DNA from: Lachnospiraceae bacterium UBA4364 | GTDB lineage: Bacteria; Bacillota; Clostridia; Lachnospirales; Lachnospiraceae | NCBI GenBank assembly: GCA_002393955.1 | Contig: DGSK01000015.1 | Span: 1 to 61,325 of the forward strand | Direction of reading: 5' to 3' | DNA: 61,325 bases | Part shown: piece after piece, positions 25,337 through 34,782 of the stretch | Numbering within the stretch: position 1 is the stretch's first letter | Layout of the letters: each line of letters starts with the position of its first letter | Notes under the pieces: model-generated | Seen by the model: the letters and a program-made list of their open reading frames with translations, nothing else | Databases searched by the model: none | Told to the model about the DNA's origin: nothing | Program-made: the position numbers and the translations under genes

Positions 25337-26223
25337 ATGGATTACTCGATCATAAGCATACTGGCATTAATACTTAATCTCATGGCTCTGTCACAACATA
25401 TGGTTGATTTTGCCACTTCGAGCATAAAATTAGAGCCTCAACATACTAAAATGATATCCGTCAGATCGTTCATAAAAGTGACCGTGATACAGTGCTTGAA
25501 TTTCTTGATCGGGATAATATGACAGAGTCTCTTAATGAACGTAAGAGAAACAGTATCGATTATCGGATAATGGCCGGAGATACGGTTCATCATGTCAGAA
25601 TGACGGCACGAAAGACCAGCGACAGTACTCATTTTATCATAGGTGTTGAAAATATAGATGCAGAGGTTCAAAGGGAGAAGCGGTATATCAAAGACCTGAA
25701 TGCCGAAAAGGAACTGGCGAGAAGGGATGCGCTTACAGGCATTAAGAATAAGACGGCATATAATGAACTGGTAAAGTCTGTACAGGCAGATATCGACAAC
25801 GGCATGGATCATCTTCCGTTTGCACTTGTTGTGTGCGATGCCAATGATCTGAAAAAAATAAATGATTCCGAAGGTCATGTGGCCGGTGATGAATATATAA
25901 AAAAATCGGCAGAGTTTTTATCTGCTGCTTTTGTCAACAGCCCTGTATTCAGGGTGGGGGGAGATGAATTTGTTGTATTCCTGTGCGGTGACGATTATAC
26001 AAACAGGGAAGAACTGATGAAGCAGTTACGCAGCCGGATCATCGAAAATATGCAATCGGGATCCGGAGCAGTCTTAGCTTCGGGAATTGCTGAGTATACC
26101 CCGAAGACCGACAGTCTGGTATCAGAGATATTTGACCGTGCGGACAGGGATATGTATGAAGATAAGCAGAGACTTAAGAAGAAATCGTTATGGCAGGTGA
26201 AAGCAGAGGAACACCGGGGATAG
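25337..26223 (+). pseudogene. Diguanylate cyclase gene with internal deletion and frameshift
   Basis: The first 15 codons after a good ribosome binding site (CGGAGGA) encode MDYSIISILALILNL, the start of a Lachnospiraceae membrane GGDEF protein. The multi-helix membrane region that should follow is absent. From about 25450 homology resumes in another frame: a PAS-like segment (SDRDTVLEFLDR onward) and a GGDEF domain with RVGGDEF. The downstream open frame could start only at GTG 25492 and would lack the sensor part. The catalytic GGDEF motif and D-x-LTGIKNK segment are intact, so a short soluble cyclase might still be made, but no ribosome binding site supports this. Confidence 0.75.
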
Positions 26224-26275
26224 TCCGGAAAGCTATATAGATTTAGCAGTTGCAATAGAGATTATCACAAGAATA

Positions 26276-26284
26276 TGGTATAAT
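26276..26284 (+). promoter_or_regulatory. Extended -10 promoter of the phospho-sugar mutase gene
   Basis: TGG plus perfect TATAAT at 26279-26284, with a partial -35 (TAGAGA, four of six matches) 17 bases upstream. The CDS starts 49 bases downstream. Confidence 0.6.
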
Positions 26285-26332
26285 ACACACAATGTGGCTG
26301 TTTATGCAGACGAAAAGAGAGGAGTATAATCT

Positions 26333-28063
26333 ATGAGTTATCGCGAAGCATTTGATCTTTGGATCAGCAGTGATTATTTCGATCAGAAGACTAAGGATGA
26401 GCTTCTTGCTATCCGAAACGATGAGAAGGAAGTAGAAGACCGTTTTTATAAGGATCTTGAGTTCGGTACCGGTGGACTCAGAGGTGTCATCGGTGCGGGA
26501 TCTAACCGCATGAATATATATACCGTAAGGAAGGCTACCCAGGGACTTGCAAACTATATCATAAAGAATGCAGGTGATGAGGGAAAGAAGAAGGGGGTGG
26601 CTGTTTCTTATGATAACCGCCGTATGAGCCCTGAATTTGCTGAAGAGACAGCACTCTGCCTTTGCGCTAACGGTATCAAGGCTTATGTTTTTGATTCACT
26701 CCGTCCTACTCCGGAGCTTTCATATGCACTCCGCACACTGGGATGTATTGCTGGTGTAATGGTTACGGCATCACACAATCCCCCTGAGTATAACGGATAC
26801 AAGGCTTACTGGGAGGATGGTGCACAGGTTACGCCGCCCCACGATACAGGCATTATCGGTGAAGTAAATGCTATCACTGACTATAATGATGTGAAGACTA
26901 TGGACAGGAAGGCTGCTGAGGAAGCCGGACTTTACAATGTCATCGGCAAAGAAATCGATGACAGCTATATGGCTGAGCTTAAGAAGCAGATAATCCACCC
27001 TGATGTGATCAAGTCTGTTGCTGATGATATAAAGATCGTTTATACGCCTTTCTGCGGAACGGGTAATGTGCCCGTAAGGCGTATACTTGACGAGCTGGGA
27101 TTCAAGAATGTATATATCGTTCCGGAACAGGAAAAGCCGGATCCTGATTTTGCAAATCTGGATTATCCTAATCCTGAGGATCCCAAGGCTTTTGAGTCAG
27201 CCCTTAAGCTTGCAAAGGAAAAGGATGCCGATATCGTAATGGCTACAGATCCTGATGCGGACAGACTGGGTATTTATGCCAAGGATACAAAGACCGGGGA
27301 GTATGTTCCTTTTACCGGAAATATGTCAGGCATGCTTATAGCTGAATATATACTCAGGGAGCGTACTGCTACAGGTACCATGCCTGAGAATCCTGCTCTG
27401 GTAACAACTATCGTTACCACAAATCTTGCACATCCCATCACAAAGGCTTACGGCGTGAAGGAGATAGACGTGCTTACGGGATTTAAGTTTATCGGTGAGC
27501 AGATCAAGATATTCGAGGAAACAGGCTGCAATAATTACGTATTCGGTCTTGAGGAGTCCTACGGCTGTCTTGCAGGAACACATGCAAGGGATAAGGATGC
27601 CGTAGTTGCGGTTATGATGCTGGCTGAGGTTGCTTCCTATTGCAAGAAGCTTGGTATCACTCTTTGGGATATGATGATCGAAATATATGAGAAATACGGT
27701 TATTACAAAGAGTCCCAGTATGCAATTACCAAGAAGGGCAAGGAAGGACTTGAAGAGATAGCAAATATGATGGAGAAGCTCCGCAATGATCCGCCTAAGG
27801 AATTCGGTGATCTTAAGGTTAAGAAATTCTATGACTACAAGAAGGAAAAGACCATTGATTTCGAGACCGGAGAAGAAGGAAAAACCGGGCTTCCTGTATC
27901 AAATGTGCTTTATTTCGAGCTTGAAAATGATTCCTGGTGCTGTGCAAGACCTTCGGGAACAGAGCCTAAGATCAAGTTCTATATGGGTATCAAGGGAGAT
28001 TCTCTTGAGGATGCACAGACTAAGCTGGATGCACTGACTGAAGCTGTAAAGTCAAAAATCTGA
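26333..28063 (+). CDS. pgcA: Phospho-sugar mutase (alpha-phosphoglucomutase)
   Basis: A 576-residue alpha-D-phosphohexomutase, close in length to B. subtilis PgcA (581). It interconverts glucose 6-phosphate and glucose 1-phosphate, feeding UDP-glucose and surface polysaccharide synthesis, which fits the glycosyltransferase cluster downstream. Visible elements are the phosphoserine loop TASHNPPEYNGY (Ser147), the metal loop DPDADRLG, the sugar-binding GLEESYG loop and the C-terminal phosphate-binding RPSGTEPK. GAGAGGAG precedes the ATG. It has its own promoter and is followed by three hairpins. Confidence 0.93.
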   Translation: MSYREAFDLWISSDYFDQKTKDELLAIRNDEKEVEDRFYKDLEFGTGGLRGVIGAGSNRMNIYTVRKATQGLANYIIKNAGDEGKKKGVAVSYDNRRMSPEFAEETALCLCANGIKAYVFDSLRPTPELSYALRTLGCIAGVMVTASHNPPEYNGYKAYWEDGAQVTPPHDTGIIGEVNAITDYNDVKTMDRKAAEEAGLYNVIGKEIDDSYMAELKKQIIHPDVIKSVADDIKIVYTPFCGTGNVPVRRILDELGFKNVYIVPEQEKPDPDFANLDYPNPEDPKAFESALKLAKEKDADIVMATDPDADRLGIYAKDTKTGEYVPFTGNMSGMLIAEYILRERTATGTMPENPALVTTIVTTNLAHPITKAYGVKEIDVLTGFKFIGEQIKIFEETGCNNYVFGLEESYGCLAGTHARDKDAVVAVMMLAEVASYCKKLGITLWDMMIEIYEKYGYYKESQYAITKKGKEGLEEIANMMEKLRNDPPKEFGDLKVKKFYDYKKEKTIDFETGEEGKTGLPVSNVLYFELENDSWCCARPSGTEPKIKFYMGIKGDSLEDAQTKLDALTEAVKSKI

Positions 28064-28078
28064 GGTTGAATTAAATAA

Positions 28079-28116
28079 CGGTGCCAAGTCACCGATCTGA
28101 AACAGGATAGTTTCAG
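28079..28116 (+). other. Two adjacent RNA hairpins after pgcA
   Basis: CGGTG/CACCG (28079-28094) and the 7-bp perfect CTGAAAC/GTTTCAG (28097-28116, loop AGGATA) lie between the mutase stop and its terminator. They may be processing or stability elements. Confidence 0.4.
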
Positions 28117-28140
28117 GACTGTAATGATGAGGGAATTTTG

Positions 28141-28165
28141 GGAGCCGGATCCATGATCCGGCTCC
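28141..28165. terminator. Strong hairpin between pgcA and the glycosyltransferase gene
   Basis: An 11-bp perfect stem, GGAGCCGGATC/GATCCGGCTCC, around CAT. The downstream T content is modest, so termination efficiency is uncertain. Confidence 0.6.
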
Positions 28166-28202
28166 GTTACTGTCGTAATTTATGCCGGTCCGGAGGACTT
28201 TT

Positions 28203-29531
28203 ATGGGAAATATCGGACGCACAATTTCATACCTTAAAAGGAATGGGGTAAAATCTACGTTTTATGCCATATGGGAGCGTCTTGAGCAAAAAAGAAAGTA
28301 TAAATACAGCTACGAACCTCCGGAAGAAGAGGAACTTGAGAGACAAAGGAATCATACGTTTAAAACTAATATAAAATTTTCCGTAGTGGTCCCTGCCTAT
28401 GAGACACAGGATGTTTATATGCAGGATGCTATCCTTTCAGTAATGGAGCAGACATATCAGAATGTGGAGCTGGTAATTGCTGATGCATCGGAAAGTGATG
28501 TGGTGGAAAGGGTAGTAAAGGATTTCAGCGAGCAGTATAAAAATATTGTTTATGTCAGGCTGGAAAAGAACGGAGGCATATCGGAGAATACAAATGCAGG
28601 TCTGGAAGCGGCAAGCGGTGATTATATAGGACTGCTGGATCATGACGATGTGCTGACGCCGGATGCCCTGTATCATACGGCACGTGAAATTGAAAAATGT
28701 GAGCCTTGCCGGCCTTATCTGATCTATAGTGATGAGGATAAGACTGATTCCGGTCTGGAAAGGTATTATGAGCCCAATAAAAAGTGTGACCTGGACGAAG
28801 AACTGCTCCATACAAATAATTATATATGTCATTTTTCCGTGTTCCGTGCAGATGTAATAAAAGAGCTGGGGCTCAGGTCTGAATTTGACGGAGCGCAGGA
28901 TTTTGATCTGGTACTCAGGACTGTAAATTTGGCAAAGAGGGATAAGGCATTTAGTGATGATATAAAAGGTCAGAATGCACTTGTCAGACACATCCCTCAT
29001 GTGCTGTATCACTGGCGCTGCCACGAGGCGTCCACAGCGGATAACCCTGAATCCAAAATGTACGCATATGAGGCAGGACGTAAGGCTGTCGAGGCAGCAA
29101 CAGGCATGAAAGTCAGCCATACAATGCACGTAGGTTTCTATCACGTGGACTATGGTAATGATATCTTCGATATCCGCAAAGATATAGCGGCGGTCGGCGG
29201 ACCTGTTATCAGGAACAGTAAAGTGGTCGGCGGACTTATGAGTAAGGATGGTACAGTGGTTTTCGGTGGCCTGCATTCACGATTCGCAGGTGTGCTAAAT
29301 AGTGCGACTTTGCAAAGGCGTGCAGATGCCCTTGACATCAGAAATATTCAGGTACGTAATGAATACCGTGATATGTTTAAGAAAGCTACGGGTATAGAAT
29401 ACGCTAAGCGTTATGAAATAAACCTTGATGATGAAAAAGCAGTGAAGCTTAGTCTGGAATTTTGCAATAGATTAAGGCACAGGGGCGTTATATTACTGTA
29501 TGATCCGGAAATGCGGTCAGACAGTGAGTGA
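28203..29531 (+). CDS. Family 2 glycosyltransferase
   Basis: A 442-residue cytoplasmic, membrane-associated GT-A glycosyltransferase. After an N-terminal extension of about 55 charged residues, the catalytic domain begins at FSVVVPAYE. It shows the nucleotide-sugar Asp (LVIADAS), the metal-binding DHDD (GLLDHDDVL) and an acceptor loop with YSDEDK. The C-terminal ~180 residues resemble rhamnan/O-antigen-type family 2 enzymes. ATG 28203 is preferred because GGAGG at 28192-28196 precedes it. It is the first gene of a polysaccharide assembly group that runs to 33121; donor and acceptor are unknown. Confidence 0.85.
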   Translation: MGNIGRTISYLKRNGVKSTFYAIWERLEQKRKYKYSYEPPEEEELERQRNHTFKTNIKFSVVVPAYETQDVYMQDAILSVMEQTYQNVELVIADASESDVVERVVKDFSEQYKNIVYVRLEKNGGISENTNAGLEAASGDYIGLLDHDDVLTPDALYHTAREIEKCEPCRPYLIYSDEDKTDSGLERYYEPNKKCDLDEELLHTNNYICHFSVFRADVIKELGLRSEFDGAQDFDLVLRTVNLAKRDKAFSDDIKGQNALVRHIPHVLYHWRCHEASTADNPESKMYAYEAGRKAVEAATGMKVSHTMHVGFYHVDYGNDIFDIRKDIAAVGGPVIRNSKVVGGLMSKDGTVVFGGLHSRFAGVLNSATLQRRADALDIRNIQVRNEYRDMFKKATGIEYAKRYEINLDDEKAVKLSLEFCNRLRHRGVILLYDPEMRSDSE

Positions 29532-29642
29532 ACGAGATTTTGCGAAAATGCCATAGACAGGCCTTCGGCCGGTTAAGCATGAAATAAAGTGCCGTACATT
29601 TGCCGGTCATTGTATGTATATGCCGGGATGAAAGGAGAAAAA

Positions 29643-30623
29643 ATGCAGGTAAAGATCAGCGTAATAATTCCAAATTACAATGGCATAAAGTTTTTGGAGG
29701 ACTGCGTTGATTCCCTGATGGACCAGACCTTTCACTCATTCGAGATAATCCTGGTGGATGACTGTTCCGAGGACGGAGCTATGCAGGCTCTGGAAAAGAA
29801 ATACCCGGATAACGGTTCTTTTCCGCGTACACATTATCTTTACCACGATTCAAACTGTGGTTTTGCCAGATCCGTAAATGATGGAATAGAAGCGGCATCC
29901 TCGGAATATGTGCTATTATTGAATAACGATACAAAGGCCGACAGGAACTTTGTGGGCCGTATGTATAAAGCTATAAGCAGCCATAATGATATTTTTTCAA
30001 TATCGGCAAGGATGCTTTCAATGAGTGATCCGGATATCATGGATGATGCCGGAGATTATTACAGTGCACTGGGATGGGCTTTTTCACCGGCCAAGGATAA
30101 GCCGGCTTCAATGTATGATAAGGCGTCCTATATATTTGCCGCATGCGGAGGAGCGGCTGTATACAGAAAAGAGGCATTGCTTGCACTGGGAGGTTTTGAT
30201 AACAGGCATTTTGCCTATCTTGAGGACATCGATCTGGGCTACAGGGCAAGACTGTATGGCTGGAAAAATGTCTATCTTCCCGGGGCTGTCGTTCTCCATG
30301 CCGGATCAGGAACTTCCGGCTCAAGGCATAATAAATTTAAAGTCACACTTTCATCCAGGAATAACATATATCTGATATATAAAAATATGCCTGACTGGCA
30401 GATCCTGCTTAATCTTCCGTTTTTCATAGCCGGTTTTGGCATAAAGACGCTTTTCTTTATGGTAAAGGGGCTGGGGCTGACCTATCTGGCCGGGCTTCTT
30501 GAGGGCTTCAGGATGTGCAGGAAGGCGGGGAAAAGCGCCAGAGTTGATTTTAAAAGGATACCTGCAGGAAGAATATGGGCAATGGAGGGGGAACTGCTGC
30601 TTAATATTTTAAGACGGCTTTAA
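29643..30623 (+). CDS. Family 2 glycosyltransferase (WbbL-like)
   Basis: A 326-residue GT-A enzyme with ISVIIPNYNG at the start, the donor Asp in LVDDCSED, the metal motif NNDTKAD and the later EDIDLGYR acidic site. One or two C-terminal hydrophobic stretches (~250-290) would anchor it to the membrane. Overall it resembles dTDP-rhamnosyl transferases of the WbbL group, but the sugar is inferred only. ATG 29643 is chosen because AAAGGAG lies just upstream; the earlier in-frame ATG at 29589 lacks one. It precedes the initiating transferase gene. Confidence 0.85.
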   Translation: MQVKISVIIPNYNGIKFLEDCVDSLMDQTFHSFEIILVDDCSEDGAMQALEKKYPDNGSFPRTHYLYHDSNCGFARSVNDGIEAASSEYVLLLNNDTKADRNFVGRMYKAISSHNDIFSISARMLSMSDPDIMDDAGDYYSALGWAFSPAKDKPASMYDKASYIFAACGGAAVYRKEALLALGGFDNRHFAYLEDIDLGYRARLYGWKNVYLPGAVVLHAGSGTSGSRHNKFKVTLSSRNNIYLIYKNMPDWQILLNLPFFIAGFGIKTLFFMVKGLGLTYLAGLLEGFRMCRKAGKSARVDFKRIPAGRIWAMEGELLLNILRRL

Positions 30624-30776
30624 CAGCAGCAGAAGTTAAAGATGGTTTTATTTTTAAATATTATAATGTAAAATATAAGTTGGTGTTCAATGCACCAAAA
30701 GTAATTGGCACCGGGCAAGCTTGCTTGCACCGGACCGGCCTGCGATGGAGCAGATTGGGGATAAGAAAAAAATAAT
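30624..30776 (+). other. Leader with hairpins ahead of the initiating transferase
   Basis: Contains TATAAT at 30662-30667 without a good -35, a TGGTG/CACCA hairpin, and a longer GC-rich imperfect stem (GCAAGC/GCTTGC extended by CCGG/CCGG) around 30710-30740. It may be a regulated leader; function is unknown. Confidence 0.35.
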
Positions 30777-32183
30777 ATGATCGGAGATAATCAGAAGACA
30801 TTCAATCAGCTGCATGTGATCTTCGATGGTCTGCTGGTAGCAGCCGCATATATACTGGCCTGGTATTGCAAGTTTAAATGGTTTAATGATGATCCGGTTG
30901 GTGTAGCGGTCCTTGACCGGGGGACCTATTTTTCGTTCCTGTTTTATATAATTCCCGGCTTTCTTATAATATACTATTTTTCCGGAATGTATTATTCCAA
31001 GCGTTATTCGACGGTACTAAAGGAAATGTATAACATTTTCAGGTCGAATATCGTGGGTATTGTATTCCTGTTCTCACTGATATACCTTTTTAAGATCATC
31101 AATATTTCCCGTGAGATGATCCTTTATTTCTTTGGATTTGTAAATCTCTTCCTGATGCTTGAGCGGGGAATGGTCAGGAGTGTGCTCCGCAGTATCCGTC
31201 AGAACGGGTATAATACCAAGTATGTGCTGCTGGTAGGCTATTCCCGTGCGGCAGAAAAATACATAGACAGGATAAAGGAAAACCCCCAGTGGGGATATGT
31301 GGTGTGCGGAATTCTGGATGACAGGATACCCGCAGGCACCATGTATAAAGGTGTAAAAGTGCTGGGGCGTCTGGCAAATCTGGAAGTGGTTCTCCCTGAA
31401 AACAAACTGGACGAGATAGGCGTAACCCTTTCTCTTCTGGACTATGACAGACTGGAGAAGATAGTAAATATCTGTGAAAAATCCGGTGTGCATACGAAGT
31501 TCATTCCGGATTATAACAGCGTAATACCTTCAAGTCCCTATGTAGAAGACCTGGATGGCCTTACGGTAGTAAATATACGGCATGTGCCCCTGTCGAATTT
31601 CGGCAATGCCGTTATCAAACGTATAGCAGATATAATCGGATCATTTCTACTTATCATACTTTTCTCTCCGATCATGATATTACTTGCCATCATTATAAAA
31701 CTTACGGATGGCGGACCGGCATTGTACAAGCAGGAAAGAGTGGGACTGCATAACAGGCCGTTCCAGATGTATAAATTCAGGTCCATGCGCCAGCAGAAAA
31801 CAGAGGAAGAACTTAAGGGCTGGACAAAGAAGGGCGATCCCAGAGTTACAGGCATCGGTAAGCTGATGAGGCGTACAAGTCTTGATGAACTGCCCCAGCT
31901 TTTCAATGTGCTTGTGGGAAATATGTCGTTAGTTGGGCCGCGCCCCGAGAGACCGCAGTTTGTAGAGAAGTTCAAGGAAGAAATCCCCAGGTACATGATA
32001 AAGCATCAGGTACGTCCGGGGATGACCGGCTGGGCCCAGATAAACGGTTATCGCGGTGATACCTCCATAAGGAAGCGCATTGAGTGTGACCTGTACTATA
32101 TCGAAAACTGGTCGGTAGTATTTGATTTCAAGATACTTTTCCTTACTATATTTAAGGGATTCATAAATAAAAACGCTTATTAA
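30777..32183 (+). CDS. Polyprenyl-phosphate glycosyl-1-phosphate transferase (WcaJ type)
   Basis: A 468-residue membrane enzyme that begins repeat-unit synthesis by placing a sugar 1-phosphate on undecaprenyl phosphate. Four or five N-terminal membrane helices (~15-130) are followed by a nucleotide-binding-like CoA_binding_3 domain (~140-255), one more helix (~280-305) and the Bac_transf catalytic domain. That domain shows KRIADIIGS, KFRSMR, RRTSLDELPQLFNVL and GPRPERP. UDP-glucose or UDP-galactose is the usual donor, consistent with pgcA upstream, but is not provable here. No strong ribosome binding site is seen (GGGGATAAG lies 13 bases before the ATG). Confidence 0.9.
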   Translation: MIGDNQKTFNQLHVIFDGLLVAAAYILAWYCKFKWFNDDPVGVAVLDRGTYFSFLFYIIPGFLIIYYFSGMYYSKRYSTVLKEMYNIFRSNIVGIVFLFSLIYLFKIINISREMILYFFGFVNLFLMLERGMVRSVLRSIRQNGYNTKYVLLVGYSRAAEKYIDRIKENPQWGYVVCGILDDRIPAGTMYKGVKVLGRLANLEVVLPENKLDEIGVTLSLLDYDRLEKIVNICEKSGVHTKFIPDYNSVIPSSPYVEDLDGLTVVNIRHVPLSNFGNAVIKRIADIIGSFLLIILFSPIMILLAIIIKLTDGGPALYKQERVGLHNRPFQMYKFRSMRQQKTEEELKGWTKKGDPRVTGIGKLMRRTSLDELPQLFNVLVGNMSLVGPRPERPQFVEKFKEEIPRYMIKHQVRPGMTGWAQINGYRGDTSIRKRIECDLYYIENWSVVFDFKILFLTIFKGFINKNAY

Positions 32184-32191
32184 GGGGAATC

Positions 32192-33121
32192 ATGGAATAT
32201 ACGGTAGACGTGATCATTCCGGTTTATAAGCCGGATATAAAGCTGAAAAAGATAATATCAAGGCTTGCAGTTCAGACATATCCTGTAAACAGGCTTATCA
32301 TAATAAATACAGAAAAAAAGTATTTTGATGAGTATTTTGGCAAAGACGATTTCCTGAAAAAGTATCCTTTTGTCAGTGTCAGCCATATCCGCAGGGAAGA
32401 TTTTGACCATGGCGGGACCAGACGGGCGGCCGTATCTGAATCGGATGCGGATTTTTTTGTGTGCATGACGGATGATGCCATCCCACGGAATGACAGGCTC
32501 ATCGAAAAACTTATAGCGCCCCTGATCGCCGGAAAGGCTGAAGTATCCTATGGAAGGCAGCTGCCGGGGAAAGGCTGCTCGGTGGCTGAAGCTGCCAACA
32601 GGCATTTTAATTATCCTTCAAAGTCATGCATAAAAGGTAAAGAAGACTTAAAGACAATGGGGATAAAGACTTTCTTCTGCTCTGATGTATGTGCGGCATA
32701 CCGGCGTGATGTGTATGATGAGCTGGGCGGTTTTGAGAGGCATATGATATTTAATGAGGATATGGTATTTGCTAGAAGCGTCATCAATGCCGGTTATCAT
32801 ATTGCCTATGCTGCTGACGCCGAGGTCTTTCACTCACATTCATATAACATTGTGCAGTATACAAAGCGGAGCTTTGATCTGGGGGTATCCCAGGCTATGT
32901 ATCCGGAGGTGTTTTCAGATATCTCTTCCGAATCGGAAGGAATAAAACTTGTAAAGAGAAAGATACGGTTTTATATAAAAAAGAGATCAGCGCAACTGAT
33001 CCCTTTAATGATAATAACCGACGGCTTCAGGTATATAGGCTATAAAGCCGGTAAAAAATACAGGAAACTGCCATCCGGAGCAATAGAACTGCTTACGATG
33101 AACAAAGAATTCTGGAAATGA
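32192..33121 (+). CDS. Family 2 glycosyltransferase (rhamnosyltransferase-like)
   Basis: A 309-residue enzyme beginning TVDVIIPVYKP, with HIRREDFDHGGTR, MTDDAIPRN as the metal-binding region and FNEDMVFARS near the catalytic base. The GGTRR segment is typical of rhamnosyltransferase-like family 2 proteins. It starts 8 bases after the initiating transferase stop with AAGGGG upstream, so the two are cotranscribed. The stop abuts the stop of the convergent MATE gene with no spacer. Confidence 0.83.
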   Translation: MEYTVDVIIPVYKPDIKLKKIISRLAVQTYPVNRLIIINTEKKYFDEYFGKDDFLKKYPFVSVSHIRREDFDHGGTRRAAVSESDADFFVCMTDDAIPRNDRLIEKLIAPLIAGKAEVSYGRQLPGKGCSVAEAANRHFNYPSKSCIKGKEDLKTMGIKTFFCSDVCAAYRRDVYDELGGFERHMIFNEDMVFARSVINAGYHIAYAADAEVFHSHSYNIVQYTKRSFDLGVSQAMYPEVFSDISSESEGIKLVKRKIRFYIKKRSAQLIPLMIITDGFRYIGYKAGKKYRKLPSGAIELLTMNKEFWK

Positions 33122-34498
33122 CTATGCTTCTTTTATGGGAGCCACTACCTGTTTGTATACCACTCTGAAAAAGATTATCGATAGTATAAAAGATGTCACT
33201 TCTGCAATTATAAACGCAAACCATACAGAGTCAACATTTCCGGTAAACTTTGCCAGCAGCCAGGCTGCAGGGAGAAGTACTACCAATTGTCTGCAGACTG
33301 ATATGATCAGCGAATATATGCTTTTTGAAAATGCCTGGAATACGCTTCCAAGCGATATGGCAACAGCAGCAAAGGGCAGATGTATGCCGATTATCCTGAG
33401 TGCCGGAATGCCGATCTTTTTCATTTCTGAATCTGCCTGGAACATGTCTAAAAGTGTTTCGGGAAATATTTCGAATATGAGTGCTCCAAACAGCATTATG
33501 CTTACGGCAAGTATGACGCCGAACCGCAGGGCTTCATCGATACGCTTTCTTTTCTGTGCGCCGTAATTGTATGCCAGAACGGGGATGATACCGCCGTTCA
33601 TACCGAATACAGGCATGAAGAAGAAGCTCTGGAGCTTGAAATAGACACCGAAAACGGTTGCTGCCGTTTCTGAAAATGTAAGCAGAAGCTTGTTGAGGAC
33701 ATATGTCATTATGGAACCTATGGACATCATCAGGATGGAAGGTATGCCGACGGCGTATATCCTTCCTATAGCTGAAGAATCAGGATGAAGGATCTCTTTC
33801 CAGCTCAATCTGATTTCCTTATTTACTTTAATATTAAGGATCATTCCTACGCAGGCGGCGGTAGTCTGTCCGATGACGGTTGCAATGGCGGCTCCTGCCA
33901 TGTCCATTTTCGGAAAACCGAATAAGCCGAATATGAGTATGGGATCGAGGATAAGGTTGATAACAGCACCTGTAAGCTGGGAGACCATTGAAAAAATGGT
34001 ACGTCCCGTGGATTGAAGCAGGCGCTCGAGCATTATCTGAAAGAAAAGTCCTAAGGAGGCGCCCATTACGATAGAAATATAGGTGGTTCCGTAATTTACA
34101 ACTTCAGGGTTATCTGTCTGTGTCAGCATGAAAGCTCGTGATCCGAAGATTCCTATCAGCATACAGAATACGAAGCTGCAGAATGCCAGAAAAATACCGG
34201 TGTTGGCAGCTGCATTGGCTTTGTCGAATTTCTTCTGTCCCAGGGATGTGGACAGCATGGCGTTTACACCGACAGCGGTGCCGGATCCAATCGCTATCAT
34301 CAGATTCTGCATGGGAAATGCAAGGGATACCGCCGTAAGGGCAGGCTGATTGATCTGTGCTACGAATATACTGTCTACTATATTATAAAGGGCCTGCACC
34401 AGCATGGATATCATCATCGGCAGTGACATGGTGATGATAAGACGCTTTACGGGAAGGATTCCCATTTTATTTTCGGCTGCACCATCAGGTCTGTTCAT
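33122..34498 (-). CDS. MATE family efflux transporter
   Basis: A 458-residue membrane protein with about twelve hydrophobic helices in two related halves, of the MATE exporter family (MatE domains at ~20-180 and ~245-405). The first-helix signature (MSLPMMISMLVQALYNIVDSIFV) is typical of the DinF/NorM-like Firmicute group. Such proteins export cationic drugs or metabolites using sodium or proton gradients. The start at 34498 is preferred over 34540 because GAGAGAGG precedes it on the minus strand. A sigma-A promoter lies at 34539-34568. Confidence 0.9.
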   Translation of the reverse strand: MNRPDGAAENKMGILPVKRLIITMSLPMMISMLVQALYNIVDSIFVAQINQPALTAVSLAFPMQNLMIAIGSGTAVGVNAMLSTSLGQKKFDKANAAANTGIFLAFCSFVFCMLIGIFGSRAFMLTQTDNPEVVNYGTTYISIVMGASLGLFFQIMLERLLQSTGRTIFSMVSQLTGAVINLILDPILIFGLFGFPKMDMAGAAIATVIGQTTAACVGMILNIKVNKEIRLSWKEILHPDSSAIGRIYAVGIPSILMMSIGSIMTYVLNKLLLTFSETAATVFGVYFKLQSFFFMPVFGMNGGIIPVLAYNYGAQKRKRIDEALRFGVILAVSIMLFGALIFEIFPETLLDMFQADSEMKKIGIPALRIIGIHLPFAAVAISLGSVFQAFSKSIYSLIISVCRQLVVLLPAAWLLAKFTGNVDSVWFAFIIAEVTSFILSIIFFRVVYKQVVAPIKEA

Positions 34499-34538
34499 AA
34501 ATAAAAACCTCTCTCTTATATGAATAAAACATTTGACC

Positions 34539-34568
34539 ATTATAATACGGAAGCGGGGCTTGTTTCAA
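34539..34568 (-). promoter_or_regulatory. Sigma-A promoter of the MATE gene
   Basis: On the minus strand, TTGAAA (34563-34568) and a consensus TATAAT (34539-34544) are separated by 18 bases. The transcript would begin about 34 bases before the MATE start codon. Confidence 0.7.
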
Positions 34569-34782
34569 TGCAAAAATTTTCCAACTATAAAACATTGTCC
34601 GGAGCGCTTACTGTCATGAGAATACAACGAACAGCTCTGTAACGGCTAACAACGTTTAATAAGTATGACAAAAACACAAAAAGAGCATACATTGAACACA
34701 ATTTAGACACAAATATCATTTAGAATAAACACCAACATGATGGAAAAGGAATACTTATTGTCTGGAAAGGAAGTGTTTCACT

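Noticed and set aside
28437..29276. Long open frame (279 codons) on the minus strand
   Set aside because: It is a shadow of the glycosyltransferase gene on the plus strand, with no ribosome binding site, promoter or recognisable protein.
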